Shown: positions 14,202 through 21,585 of the stretch, piece by piece
How positions within the stretch are numbered: the stretch's first letter is position 1
How the letters are laid out: every line of letters begins with the position of its first letter
NCBI RefSeq assembly: GCF_017377655.1
Contig: NZ_JAFREL010000085.1
Coordinates: forward strand, 1-21,712
Reading direction: 5' to 3'
Length of the DNA stretch: 21,712 nucleotides
Source of the DNA: Candidatus Enterococcus ferrettii
GTDB lineage: Bacteria; Bacillota; Bacilli; Lactobacillales; Enterococcaceae
The notes under the pieces: model-generated
The model's database searches: none
Told to the model about the DNA's origin: nothing
What the model saw: the letters and a program-made list of their open reading frames with translations, nothing else
Made by a program: the position numbers and the translations under genes

Positions 14202-14972
14202 ATGAACAGTACAAAAAGTACATTTAAAAATGAAATGATTGACTATTGGTCGGAACGTTCTGAAACTTATGGGCAACAGCACCAAGAAGAGTTGCTGGGA
14301 GAACAGAAGAGACGTTGGCAAGAAGTCATTGTAGATAAATTAAATTCAAGCAGCACGCCAGTTAGAACCATCTTGGATATTGGAACAGGTCCAGGGTTCT
14401 TGTCCATTTTGTTAGCTGAATTAGGCTACGAAGTAACGTCGATAGATATGACTACTGAAATGCTGACACAAGCACAAAAGAATGCCGGTGATTTAAAGGA
14501 TTTGATCCAGTGGCAATTAATGGATGCGCAAGAATTACAATTTGAAACAGAACAATTTGATGCAATCGTGACTAGAAATGTCACATGGAATTTAGAAAAT
14601 CCTGAAAAAGCTTATCAAGAATGGCAACGAGTGTTAAAAACAGGAGGAATGTTGCTAAATTTCGATTCAAATTGGTATCACTATCTTTATGATGAAAAGG
14701 TTCGAGAAACCTACGAGGCAAACCGAAAAAAAACGCAAGAACTAGATGTAAGAGACTATTATGTGGATACCAATATTGATTGGATGGAAAAATTGGCAAA
14801 AGAAATGCCCTTGTCAAAAATATCTCGTCCCATGTGGGATCAACGATTGTTGCAAGAATATGGTTTTGAAAACGTCATAATCCATGAAGATATAAATAAT
14901 GATTTACTGAGTGAGGTTCAAAAATTAAATTTTCAATTTTCACCTATTTTTTTGATAGAGGCGAAGAAATAA
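14202..14972 (+). CDS. Class I SAM-dependent methyltransferase associated with nickel uptake genes
   Basis: This protein has 256 residues from the ATG at 14202, chosen because CAGGAG lies about ten bases upstream; an ATG at 14181 would add seven residues and lacks a ribosome site. The N-terminal helix IDYWSERSETYGQQH matches class I methyltransferases. Motif I is ILDIGTGPGFLSILL (about 57-71), Asp82 ends strand 2 (VTSIDM), and motif IV-like QFDAIVTRNVTWNLENP follows. The C-terminal half, with RDYYVDTNIDWMEKLAKEMPLS, is a substrate-specific region. It is the first gene after the urease operon and lies 62 bases before nikA. I infer a role linked to nickel import or a small-molecule metal ligand; general methylation of an unrelated substrate is equally possible. 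No substrate is shown by sequence. Confidence 0.88.
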   Translation: MNSTKSTFKNEMIDYWSERSETYGQQHQEELLGEQKRRWQEVIVDKLNSSSTPVRTILDIGTGPGFLSILLAELGYEVTSIDMTTEMLTQAQKNAGDLKDLIQWQLMDAQELQFETEQFDAIVTRNVTWNLENPEKAYQEWQRVLKTGGMLLNFDSNWYHYLYDEKVRETYEANRKKTQELDVRDYYVDTNIDWMEKLAKEMPLSKISRPMWDQRLLQEYGFENVIIHEDINNDLLSEVQKLNFQFSPIFLIEAKK

Positions 14973-15034
14973 TCTTTAGTTACAACCTGTAAAATCTTTA
15001 TGGTGATGGCACTATGGATGGAAGGAAAAGAGAA

Positions 15035-16627
15035 ATGAAGAGAAAACGATTAAATACTATTTTCTTGGGTTTATTATGTTTATTGCTAATATTATCTAGT
15101 TGTGGCGAAAAAGTGAATCAAAACCATAAAGCGGGAAAATTGATTTATGGCAGCACTAAAGATATTCGCGATATTAATCCTCACTTATACAATGGCGAAA
15201 TGTCAGCGCAAAATATGGTTTTTGAAGGCTTGACCAAAAACGAAGATGGAAGAATAAAACCTGCTTTGGCCGAAAGTTGGACGATTTCAGAAGATGGAAA
15301 AGAGTATACTTTTAAGCTTAGATCAGGTGTGCAATTTTCTGATGGGGAACCATTTAATGCAGAGGCTGTTAAACAAAATTTTGATGCCATTTTAGCCAAT
15401 AAAGAACGTCACGCATGGCTGGATATGGTCAATGAAATAGATACAACTCAAATAGTAGATGATCATACCTTTAAATTAAGCTTGAAGCATCCCTATTATC
15501 CAACTCTGACAGAGCTTGGCTTAACTCGGCCCTTTCGTTTTATTTCACCAAAAAGTTTTAAAGATTCTGGAACCAAAGATGGCGTCATCAGTTATGCGGG
15601 AACAGGGCCTTACAAGTTAGTAGAACATAAAGATAATCAATCTGCAGTTTTTGAAGTCAACGACTCTTATTGGGGAGCGAAACCAAAAATCACAGAAGTT
15701 GACTGGAAAGTAATTTCTGATTCTCAGTCCTTACTTTTAGCGTTAAAAAAAGGAGAACTTGACCTGATCTATGGTGCAGATGGCGACCAATTGAATACAG
15801 ATGCTTTTAATGCTTTAAGCAAAGATAACTCCTTAGTATCCGTTTCAAGTCAACCTGTTGCTTCCAGAGCAATCTTATTGAATAGTAAACGAGAAAATCT
15901 TCAATCTTTACAAGTGAGAGAGGCGATTACTCATGCCATTAATAAAAAGAATATCATTAACGGTATCCTGAATGGCTCTGAAGAAGAGGCTGAATCCTTA
16001 TTGTCTAAAACAGCCCCATATTCTAATGTCGAATTGAAGCACATTGATTATGATGTGGAACAAGCAAAAAAACTATTAGATGAGGCTGGTTGGAAAGAGG
16101 GCGATGATGGAATTCGCTATTTAAATGGAAAACCTTTGAAGCTTATCTTTTCTTATAATGCCCAAAATGCACAAGAGGGAACAGTCGCCGAATCGATTCA
16201 AGCAGATTTAAAAGAAGTTGGAATTGATTTATCGATTATCTCTGAAGAAAAACAAGATTTCCTTGATCGTCAAAAAGATGGAGATTTTGATTTACAGTAC
16301 TCATTGTCATGGGGAACACCCTATGATCCGCAATCTTATGTGTCTTCTTGGCGAATTCCAGCCCATGGTGATTACCAAGCACAAACAGGTTTAGAGAAAA
16401 AAGCTTGGTTGGATAATTTAATTAGCGAGGTAATGGTTGAACCTGACGAGACCAAACGACAAGCAGACTATAGTGAAATTTTAACCTATGTCAATGATCA
16501 ATGTGTGTATGTTCCAATCTCCTATTCTAAAACAAAGGCAATCGGGACTTCACAACTAAAAAATGTAGTATTTAATGATTCGCAATATGAAATCCCCTTT
16601 GAAAAAATGTACTTTGAAGAAGAATAA
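15035..16627 (+). CDS. nikA: Nickel ABC transporter substrate-binding lipoprotein (NikA-like)
   Basis: This protein has 530 residues from the ATG at 15035, preceded by AAGGAAAAGAG; an ATG at 15014 would add seven residues and also has a GGTGAT-type site, so the start is not certain. The signal peptide is MKRKRLNTIFLGLLCLLLI followed by lipobox LSSC with Cys23 as the lipidated residue. This anchors the protein outside the membrane. The mature part is an SBP_bac_5 (peptide/nickel) protein. LAESWTISEDGKEYTFKLRSGVQFSDGEPFNA is the family's typical opening segment, and RPFRFISPKSF with GTGPYKLVE fits the nickel-type NikA subgroup. Peptide-binding relatives look similar, but position next to urease supports nickel, possibly as a His- or metallophore-bound complex. 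Confidence 0.9.
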   Translation: MKRKRLNTIFLGLLCLLLILSSCGEKVNQNHKAGKLIYGSTKDIRDINPHLYNGEMSAQNMVFEGLTKNEDGRIKPALAESWTISEDGKEYTFKLRSGVQFSDGEPFNAEAVKQNFDAILANKERHAWLDMVNEIDTTQIVDDHTFKLSLKHPYYPTLTELGLTRPFRFISPKSFKDSGTKDGVISYAGTGPYKLVEHKDNQSAVFEVNDSYWGAKPKITEVDWKVISDSQSLLLALKKGELDLIYGADGDQLNTDAFNALSKDNSLVSVSSQPVASRAILLNSKRENLQSLQVREAITHAINKKNIINGILNGSEEEAESLLSKTAPYSNVELKHIDYDVEQAKKLLDEAGWKEGDDGIRYLNGKPLKLIFSYNAQNAQEGTVAESIQADLKEVGIDLSIISEEKQDFLDRQKDGDFDLQYSLSWGTPYDPQSYVSSWRIPAHGDYQAQTGLEKKAWLDNLISEVMVEPDETKRQADYSEILTYVNDQCVYVPISYSKTKAIGTSQLKNVVFNDSQYEIPFEKMYFEEE

Positions 16628-16642
16628 GAGAGTAGTGGTGAA

Positions 16643-17578
16643 ATGATCCTATCAAGTTTGAAGAACATTGGAAAAGTAGTGCTTATTTTATTCCTAACTA
16701 CCTTTATTCCATTTTTCCTTTTAACTTTTTTATCAAATGACCCTGCAGAGGTGGCTTTGCGTGTTCAGGAGATCACCCCAACCGAACAAAACGTAAGACA
16801 AAAGCGGCATGAATTAGGATTGGATGCACCATTCTTTACGCGCTACATTCATTGGGTAGAGGAGGCTCTAAAAGGTGAATTTGGAACGAGTTATGCGACC
16901 GGGAAAAGTGTTAGTAAAATGATTGTGCAAGCATTCCCCTATACTCTTTTCCTAACCGCAATAACTCTGCTTTTCATTTTTATTACATGCCTAGTTCTGG
17001 GGATTTTAGCGGCGAGTTTTTACGATCATTGGATTGAAAGATTCTTTCGTATCTTAACATTTGTTTTAAATGCAATTCCTTCATTTTGGTTAGCAATTCT
17101 ATTGATCTCCTTTTTTTCAGTGGAATTAAATTGGTTTCCGACAGGTGGCTATACCGGGTTATTATCAGTCGTTCTACCTGCACTTACGTTGTCTTTGGTT
17201 TACTCAAGTTCCTATATTCGATTGATTCGAAAAGATTTGATTCAAAATAGACAATTACCGTATGTTGCTTACTACCAGGTGAGAGGTTTTTCACAGAAAA
17301 AAATTACAAAGCATCTATTAAAAAACTCTATACGATCTTCTATTGTTTCTTTTAGTGTAAGTATTCCTAAATTGATTGCCGGCAGTGTAATCATAGAAAG
17401 TGTTTTTGCTTGGCCTGGCATGGGATTTCTTTGTATAACAGCCATTCACAATCGTGATTTGCCTGTATTACAAGCGTATATCGTAATCATGTCGTTATTT
17501 TTCATTGTTAGCAGTTTGCTGATTGATTCGTTAGCTAAGCGAATTGATCCACGATTAAAAGAAAGAGAGAACCAATGA
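16643..17578 (+). CDS. nikB: Nickel ABC transporter permease NikB-like
   Basis: This 311-residue integral-membrane permease has six helices of the OppB/DppB/NikB type, including a large extracytoplasmic segment after helix 1 (residues about 30-95, with RQKRHELGLDAPFFTRYIHWV). The cytosolic EAA loop that docks on the ATPases is at about 208-230 (VAYYQVRGFSQKKITKHLLKNSI, carrying the conserved Gly215). VIIESVFAWPGMGFL near 250-265 is the permease family's late motif. The ribosome site is weak (GTGGTGAA). The stop overlaps the nikC start by four bases (ATGA), so the two permeases are translationally coupled. Its partner NikC forms the heterodimeric channel. Specificity for nickel over peptide follows from the neighbours. 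Confidence 0.92.
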   Translation: MILSSLKNIGKVVLILFLTTFIPFFLLTFLSNDPAEVALRVQEITPTEQNVRQKRHELGLDAPFFTRYIHWVEEALKGEFGTSYATGKSVSKMIVQAFPYTLFLTAITLLFIFITCLVLGILAASFYDHWIERFFRILTFVLNAIPSFWLAILLISFFSVELNWFPTGGYTGLLSVVLPALTLSLVYSSSYIRLIRKDLIQNRQLPYVAYYQVRGFSQKKITKHLLKNSIRSSIVSFSVSIPKLIAGSVIIESVFAWPGMGFLCITAIHNRDLPVLQAYIVIMSLFFIVSSLLIDSLAKRIDPRLKERENQ

Positions 17579-18396
17579 AGTTAATTAGACAGATAGCAAA
17601 TGATAAATTAGTCACTATTTCCTTTGTATTTTTAATTGTCTTGTTTACGAGTACTATTTTTGCAAATATTCTAGCTCCTTACGATCCGAATAAGCAAGAT
17701 ATTATGAATAAATTGGCTTCTCCGAGTTGGAACCATTGGTTAGGAACGGATCAATTAGGTCGCGATATTTTTTCCCGCCTCCTTTATGGCGGCAGGGTGA
17801 CAATTCTTTTGTCGTTCGTAATCATTCTACTAATTCTCATTGCTGGATTCATTTTTGGTAGTTTAGCAGGGATGGCAGGTGGGTCAATTGATGCAATCAT
17901 CATGAGAACTTGTGATTGGTTACTCTCTTTGCCTAGTGAAATGATTTCTTTATGTATTATTGGTATCTTGGGACCGAGTATGCTAACAATCGTCCTGGCG
18001 CTAACCATTGTTCGGTGGCCCTGGTATATTAAAATGATTCGTTCAGAAGTTATGAAAGAGAAAGGTAAAAATTACGTACTGTTCTCTTTAAGCTCTGGAA
18101 AAAACAAGTATTGGGTTTTCAAAAAACATATGCTGCGATCTTTAATTTACTCGTTGATTATTTACTCAACACTGGATATGAGTGCAGTTGTAATGAGTAT
18201 AAGTGCGCTTTCTTTTTTAGGGATTGGAATTCAACCACCTACTGCTGAGTGGGGTCGCATGTTGAATGATGCAAGAGAAGTTGCTGTCGTAGAGCCTTGG
18301 CAAATGATTCCAGCAGGGGCAATAATATTTATCGTAGTAGCTATGCTCAACTATATTGGAGATGCACTAATAGAGACGATGCAGGAAAAGAATTGA
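17575..18396 (+). CDS. nikC: Nickel ABC transporter permease NikC-like
   Basis: This 273-residue membrane permease is of the OppC/DppC/NikC type. After helix 1 (12-32) comes the hallmark LAPYDPNKQDIMNKL...WLGTDQLGRDIFSRLLYGGRVTI (about 33-77). Helices follow near 78-100, 122-145, 185-215 and 243-265. The cytosolic EAA loop at about 166-190 (NYVLFSLSSGKNKYWVFKKHMLRSL) keeps the Gly175 position but is otherwise degenerate compared with the usual A-x-G pattern, perhaps matching an unusual coupling surface on NikD or NikE. FLGIGIQPPTAEWGRMLNDA near 213-232 is a conserved late motif. Length is normal. It follows nikB with a four-base overlap and precedes nikD by 15 bases. Confidence 0.92.
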   Translation: MKLIRQIANDKLVTISFVFLIVLFTSTIFANILAPYDPNKQDIMNKLASPSWNHWLGTDQLGRDIFSRLLYGGRVTILLSFVIILLILIAGFIFGSLAGMAGGSIDAIIMRTCDWLLSLPSEMISLCIIGILGPSMLTIVLALTIVRWPWYIKMIRSEVMKEKGKNYVLFSLSSGKNKYWVFKKHMLRSLIYSLIIYSTLDMSAVVMSISALSFLGIGIQPPTAEWGRMLNDAREVAVVEPWQMIPAGAIIFIVVAMLNYIGDALIETMQEKN

Positions 18397-18411
18397 GGTA
18401 TTTGAAGGACA

Positions 18412-19320
18412 ATGGAAAAAATATTGTTTGTAGATCAATTAACTATTGAAGAAAAAGAAACAAAGAAGCATGTGTTATCGAATGTCACATTTGATGTAAA
18501 AAACAATTCTTGTTTAGGAATTTTTGGTCCAAGCGGCAGTGGAAAAACAACCTTACTAACGACCATCATGCAGATTTGTCATCCTTCTTTACAGACTACA
18601 GGTGAGATACGGTACGTTACAAACACGGGCATAGAACAAATAATTCAAACAAAAGATGAAACGAATAAAAAAATTAAATTAAGTTATGATTTCTCTTTTA
18701 TTCCTCAAAATGCAATAGAAGCTTTTGATCCAATTGAAAAAATGGGCAAGCAATTAGAAGAAACGTTTATCGAAAATCAATTGGACAAAGTGCAGGCCAA
18801 GCAACGAATCAGCACGCTGTTAAAAAAAATGGAGCTTCCAGAAAGTATTTTAACAAAATATCCTTTGGACAAAGTGCAGGCCAAGCAACGAATCAGCACG
18901 CTGTTAAAAAAAATGGAGCTTCCAGAAAGTATTTTAACAAAATATCCTTTTCAATTGTCAGGTGGTACATTGCAACGCTGCGCCATAGGGCTCGCGATTG
19001 AAATGAGAACAAAGGTAATTATTGCAGATGAACCAACAAGTTCATTAGATAGCTTAAATAAAAAAAAGATTGTGGATCTTTTTTTCGAATTAAAAAAAAA
19101 TAATCAAACAACTATCTTAATAGCCACACATGATATAGAAATTTTAGACTTTTTATCGGATGAAGTGTTGGTGATGGTTGATGGTAAGAAAGTCGAACAA
19201 AAGGAAACGAATCCGTTAGATGAAAATGATCAAACTTATTTAGGGGCAATTCGCAAGAAAAATAGAAAAATCAGCGCCCCGTTTTGGAGACTAAAAAATG
19301 AAAAAATGGCTCGAAGTTGA
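18412..19320 (+). CDS. nikD: Nickel ABC transporter ATPase NikD-like, carrying a 28-residue internal duplication
   Basis: This 302-residue cytosolic ATPase is an oligopeptide/nickel-type ABC protein. Walker A is GPSGSGKTT (39-47), the Q-loop glutamine Gln99, signature LSGGT (182-186), Walker B KVIIADEP (201-208) and switch His240. The signature lacks the final Gln of LSGGQ, as is common in NikD-type subunits. Residues 124-151 and 152-179, LDKVQAKQRI...ILTKYP, are identical copies encoded by an exact 84-bp tandem duplication. The extra copy lies in the helical subdomain just before the signature, making the protein about 28 residues longer than expected. The frame is kept, so a full-length protein can be made, but folding and contact with the permease could be altered. 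GAAGGA precedes the ATG, and nikE begins 23 bases before its end. Confidence 0.9.
   Translation: MEKILFVDQLTIEEKETKKHVLSNVTFDVKNNSCLGIFGPSGSGKTTLLTTIMQICHPSLQTTGEIRYVTNTGIEQIIQTKDETNKKIKLSYDFSFIPQNAIEAFDPIEKMGKQLEETFIENQLDKVQAKQRISTLLKKMELPESILTKYPLDKVQAKQRISTLLKKMELPESILTKYPFQLSGGTLQRCAIGLAIEMRTKVIIADEPTSSLDSLNKKKIVDLFFELKKNNQTTILIATHDIEILDFLSDEVLVMVDGKKVEQKETNPLDENDQTYLGAIRKKNRKISAPFWRLKNEKMARS
18781..18950 (+). repeat. Perfect 84-bp tandem duplication inside nikD
   Basis: The unit beginning TTGGACAAAGTGCAGG at 18781 is repeated exactly from 18865 to 18948, and the next two bases (TT) also match, so identity covers 86 bases at a spacing of 84. Being a multiple of three and without any substitutions, it adds 28 codons in frame. 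Perfect identity points to a very recent event or an assembly/passage artefact. Confidence 0.97.
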
Positions 19321-20041
19321 ACATATTTCAAAAACTTTTTACAAAAAAAATAACTGGTTCAAAAAAAAGCAATATGAGGGCGGGATAAAGGATATCTCTT
19401 TTGCAGCTTCTGAATCAATTATAGGAATTTTAGGTGAGAGCGGTAGCGGGAAAACTACTTTAGTTAAAGTGATTGCTGGAATCGAAAAATCAGATAAAAC
19501 GTCTGGACGGATTCGTTTCATGGACACGAAAGAAACGACCAAAAATCATGTGAGTTTGATATTTCAGGATTATACAACAGCGATTAATCCAGAATTTACT
19601 ATCGAGGAAGCTTTATTGGAATCATTAGAACCGATAAAAAATAAAGCTGAAGCACTTGAAAAGATCATTAGCATGTTGGAAAGAGTGGGTTTATCCGAAA
19701 AATATCTGTCGAATAAAGCAACGAACCTGAGTGGAGGACAAATTCAGCGGGTTTGTATCGCAAGGAGTCTTTTATCAGATGCAAATGTATTGATTTTTGA
19801 TGAAGCATTCAGTTCGTTAGACTTATTGACGACTGATCGCTTACTTGATTTACTACTACAGTTAAAACAAGAATTTGATTTACACTATATTTTTGTTACG
19901 CATAATTTAAAACTTGCAACTTATTTTTGTGAGGAAGTCATTTTTCTTAAAGAGGGACAAATGGTTGAAGCTATCACCACACAAGAGTTGATGTCAACTA
20001 CCTCATCTTATGTTCAAGAATTAATTGATGCACAAGTTTGA
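19298..20041 (+). CDS. nikE: Nickel ABC transporter ATPase NikE-like
   Basis: This 247-residue partner ATPase of NikD has Walker A GESGSGKTT (46-54), Q-loop Gln90, signature LSGGQ (144-148), Walker B VLIFDEA (164-170) and switch His202. The Walker B ends in Ala rather than the Pro of most oligopeptide ATPases, with Glu169 retained. The N-terminal region KTFYKKNNWFKKKQYEGGIKD is lysine-rich, a typical OppF-like feature. The C-terminal Fe-S or zinc-like extension of OppF-type proteins is absent, which is the norm for NikE. GGAG precedes the ATG, and the gene overlaps the end of nikD by 23 bases. A 106-base gap follows before amt, with its own possible promoter, so nikE probably ends the nik operon. 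Confidence 0.93.
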   Translation: MKKWLEVEHISKTFYKKNNWFKKKQYEGGIKDISFAASESIIGILGESGSGKTTLVKVIAGIEKSDKTSGRIRFMDTKETTKNHVSLIFQDYTTAINPEFTIEEALLESLEPIKNKAEALEKIISMLERVGLSEKYLSNKATNLSGGQIQRVCIARSLLSDANVLIFDEAFSSLDLLTTDRLLDLLLQLKQEFDLHYIFVTHNLKLATYFCEEVIFLKEGQMVEAITTQELMSTTSSYVQELIDAQV

Positions 20042-20090
20042 TTCTTCAAATAAAGATCATCAAGAAGATTTAAAGCAGAACTTTAAGGAA

Positions 20091-20120
20091 TGAACAGAAA
20101 AATCTGAATATTCATATAAA
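20091..20120 (+). promoter_or_regulatory. Possible sigma-A promoter of amt
   Basis: TGAACA and TATAAA lie 18 bases apart in the gap after nikE. The -10 matches consensus at five of six positions, the -35 at four. This would let amt be expressed independently of nickel genes. No GlnR-type TGTNAN7TNACA site was found. Confidence 0.4.
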
Positions 20121-20147
20121 TTATTTTTAAGAAGGGACGACGTTTTT

Positions 20148-21362
20148 ATGTCAAATGCAATAAACACAGGAGATACAGCCTTTATCATTTTATGTACTGC
20201 GATGGTTTGTCTAATGACACCAGGTTTGGCTTTTTTCTACGGTGGGCTATCAAGAAAAAACAATATTTTAGTAATTATGGGACAATCATTCCTATCAGTA
20301 GGGATTACCACTTTAATGTGGGTATTTGGTGGTTTCGGATTAGCATTTGGTTCCGATATTCATGGCATAATTGGAAACCCAGCAAATTTTTTCTTAATGA
20401 AAAACGTTGGCATGCTCGCTAACTTATTACACGGAGCTACCATTCCATTTATCATGTTTTTCGCTTTTCAGATGATGTTTTGTGTAATTACAGTTCCTTT
20501 AATGACAGGAGCTTTCGCCGACCGTTTGACAATGAGAGGCTATATTTTATTGTTGATCGCATGGAATCTATTAATCTATTTCCCTGTATGTCATTGGGTA
20601 TGGGGAGGCGGCTTCTTAGCTAATTTCAATTTTAAAGATTTTGCTGGTGGTACCGTAATCCACACCACAGCTGGTTTCGGTTCTCTTGCAACAATTCTTT
20701 ATTTAGGTCAAAGAAAATTATCAGAAAAACAAAAAAATCAACACAATAATCTGATGGTTGCTGCTATTGGAACAGGCTTGTTATGGTTTGGCTGGTTTGG
20801 TTTTAATTCGGGTGGTGCATTGCGCGCTAATTTACAAGCTGTAAATGCGTTTGTTTCAACTTTTATTGCATTAGCAACAGCACTAACCGTATGGATTATA
20901 GTAGCAAAGGTAAAAAAAGGATACTATGATTTTGTTGACATTTTGACCGGATCAATCGCTGGTCTAGCAACAATCACTCCTTGTGCTGGATACGTAAAAC
21001 CACCTCAAGCATTATTGATTGGAGTCATCGCAGGAATTGTTTGTAACATTGCAGTTGATTTCCGTAAGAAAAAAGGTTGGGATGATGCATTAGATGTGTG
21101 GGGAGTTCATGGAATTGGCGGCTTCACAGGGACAATTCTGATTGGCTTTTTTGGAACAGGGGCTTCTTTAGCTACTGTTGAAGGAATGCATGGTTTGCTT
21201 GTTCAAATTTTAGGTGTTTGCTTTGTTGCTTTGTATTCATTTGTGATGACCAGAGGCATTTTGATTCTTATCTCCAAAGTAGTTAGAATAGAAACAACAG
21301 AGGAAGAACAAAAAATCGGTTTAGATAAACAATTTTTTCATCAAAATACATATGATGAATAA
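20148..21362 (+). CDS. amt: Ammonium transporter (Amt family)
   Basis: This 404-residue membrane channel has about 11 helices and conducts ammonia/ammonium, forming a trimer. Key features match AmtB: the twin-His pair His172 (GGTVIHTTAGFGS) and His321 (GVHGIGGFTGT), the recruitment-site aspartate Asp164 (DFAGG), Phe107 in FAFQMMFCVITVPLMTGAFADR and Trp150 of the periplasmic vestibule. The N-terminus MSNAINTGDTAFIILCTAMVCLMTPGLAFFYGG is typical. The C-terminal tail ends with EEEQKIGLDKQFFHQNTYDE, matching the conserved cytosolic tail that in other Amt proteins binds a PII protein (GlnK). No glnK follows here, though partners may be elsewhere. GAAGGGACGA precedes the ATG. With urease upstream it would move the ammonia made, either retaining or releasing it. 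Confidence 0.96.
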   Translation: MSNAINTGDTAFIILCTAMVCLMTPGLAFFYGGLSRKNNILVIMGQSFLSVGITTLMWVFGGFGLAFGSDIHGIIGNPANFFLMKNVGMLANLLHGATIPFIMFFAFQMMFCVITVPLMTGAFADRLTMRGYILLLIAWNLLIYFPVCHWVWGGGFLANFNFKDFAGGTVIHTTAGFGSLATILYLGQRKLSEKQKNQHNNLMVAAIGTGLLWFGWFGFNSGGALRANLQAVNAFVSTFIALATALTVWIIVAKVKKGYYDFVDILTGSIAGLATITPCAGYVKPPQALLIGVIAGIVCNIAVDFRKKKGWDDALDVWGVHGIGGFTGTILIGFFGTGASLATVEGMHGLLVQILGVCFVALYSFVMTRGILILISKVVRIETTEEEQKIGLDKQFFHQNTYDE

Positions 21363-21386
21363 CTATTCCAGTTAAAATTTCAGTTT

Positions 21387-21443
21387 TTCCAGATAATTTT
21401 ACCTGACGTGAAGTAGTATACTATACGTCAAAGTTATCTGGAA
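21387..21443. repeat. Nested imperfect palindrome downstream of amt
   Basis: TTCCAGATAA (21387-21396) pairs with TTATCTGGAA (21434-21443). Inside them TGACGT (21404-21409) pairs with ACGTCA (21425-21430), and the apex contains the perfect palindrome TAGTATACTA (21414-21423). There is no U-tail of normal length, so it is not an ordinary terminator. It could be a protein-binding operator, a stable 3' end structure or a small mobile-element remnant. Confidence 0.7.
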
Positions 21444-21531
21444 GAACTCATTTAAAAATGTGCAATATATGACTATTTTAGTTCTGAAGAAGACTTTCAC
21501 CAATACAACAAGAATTAAGGGAAACAGACAC

Positions 21532-21585
21532 ATGAGAAAAGAGGGAAGAGCACTTCGCAGATTTCAATAGAGGAATAGTCTGCGA
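21532..21585 (+). other. Possible leader peptide ORF overlapping a hairpin
   Basis: An ATG at 21532, preceded by AAGGGA, opens a 12-codon ORF (MRKEGRALRRFQ) ending with TAG at 21568-21570. TCGCAGA (21555-21561) is complementary to TCTGCGA (21579-21585), so the left arm lies in the ORF and the right arm follows it. A T-run comes 12-17 bases later (CCGTTTTTTG). This resembles an attenuation leader, but the downstream gene is not in the window and chance is possible. Confidence 0.25.

Noticed and set aside
16983..17183. Minus-strand ORFs inside nikB, nikC, ureC, nikE and the methyltransferase
   Set aside because: They are antisense shadows of strong genes with no ribosome sites and no recognisable protein content.
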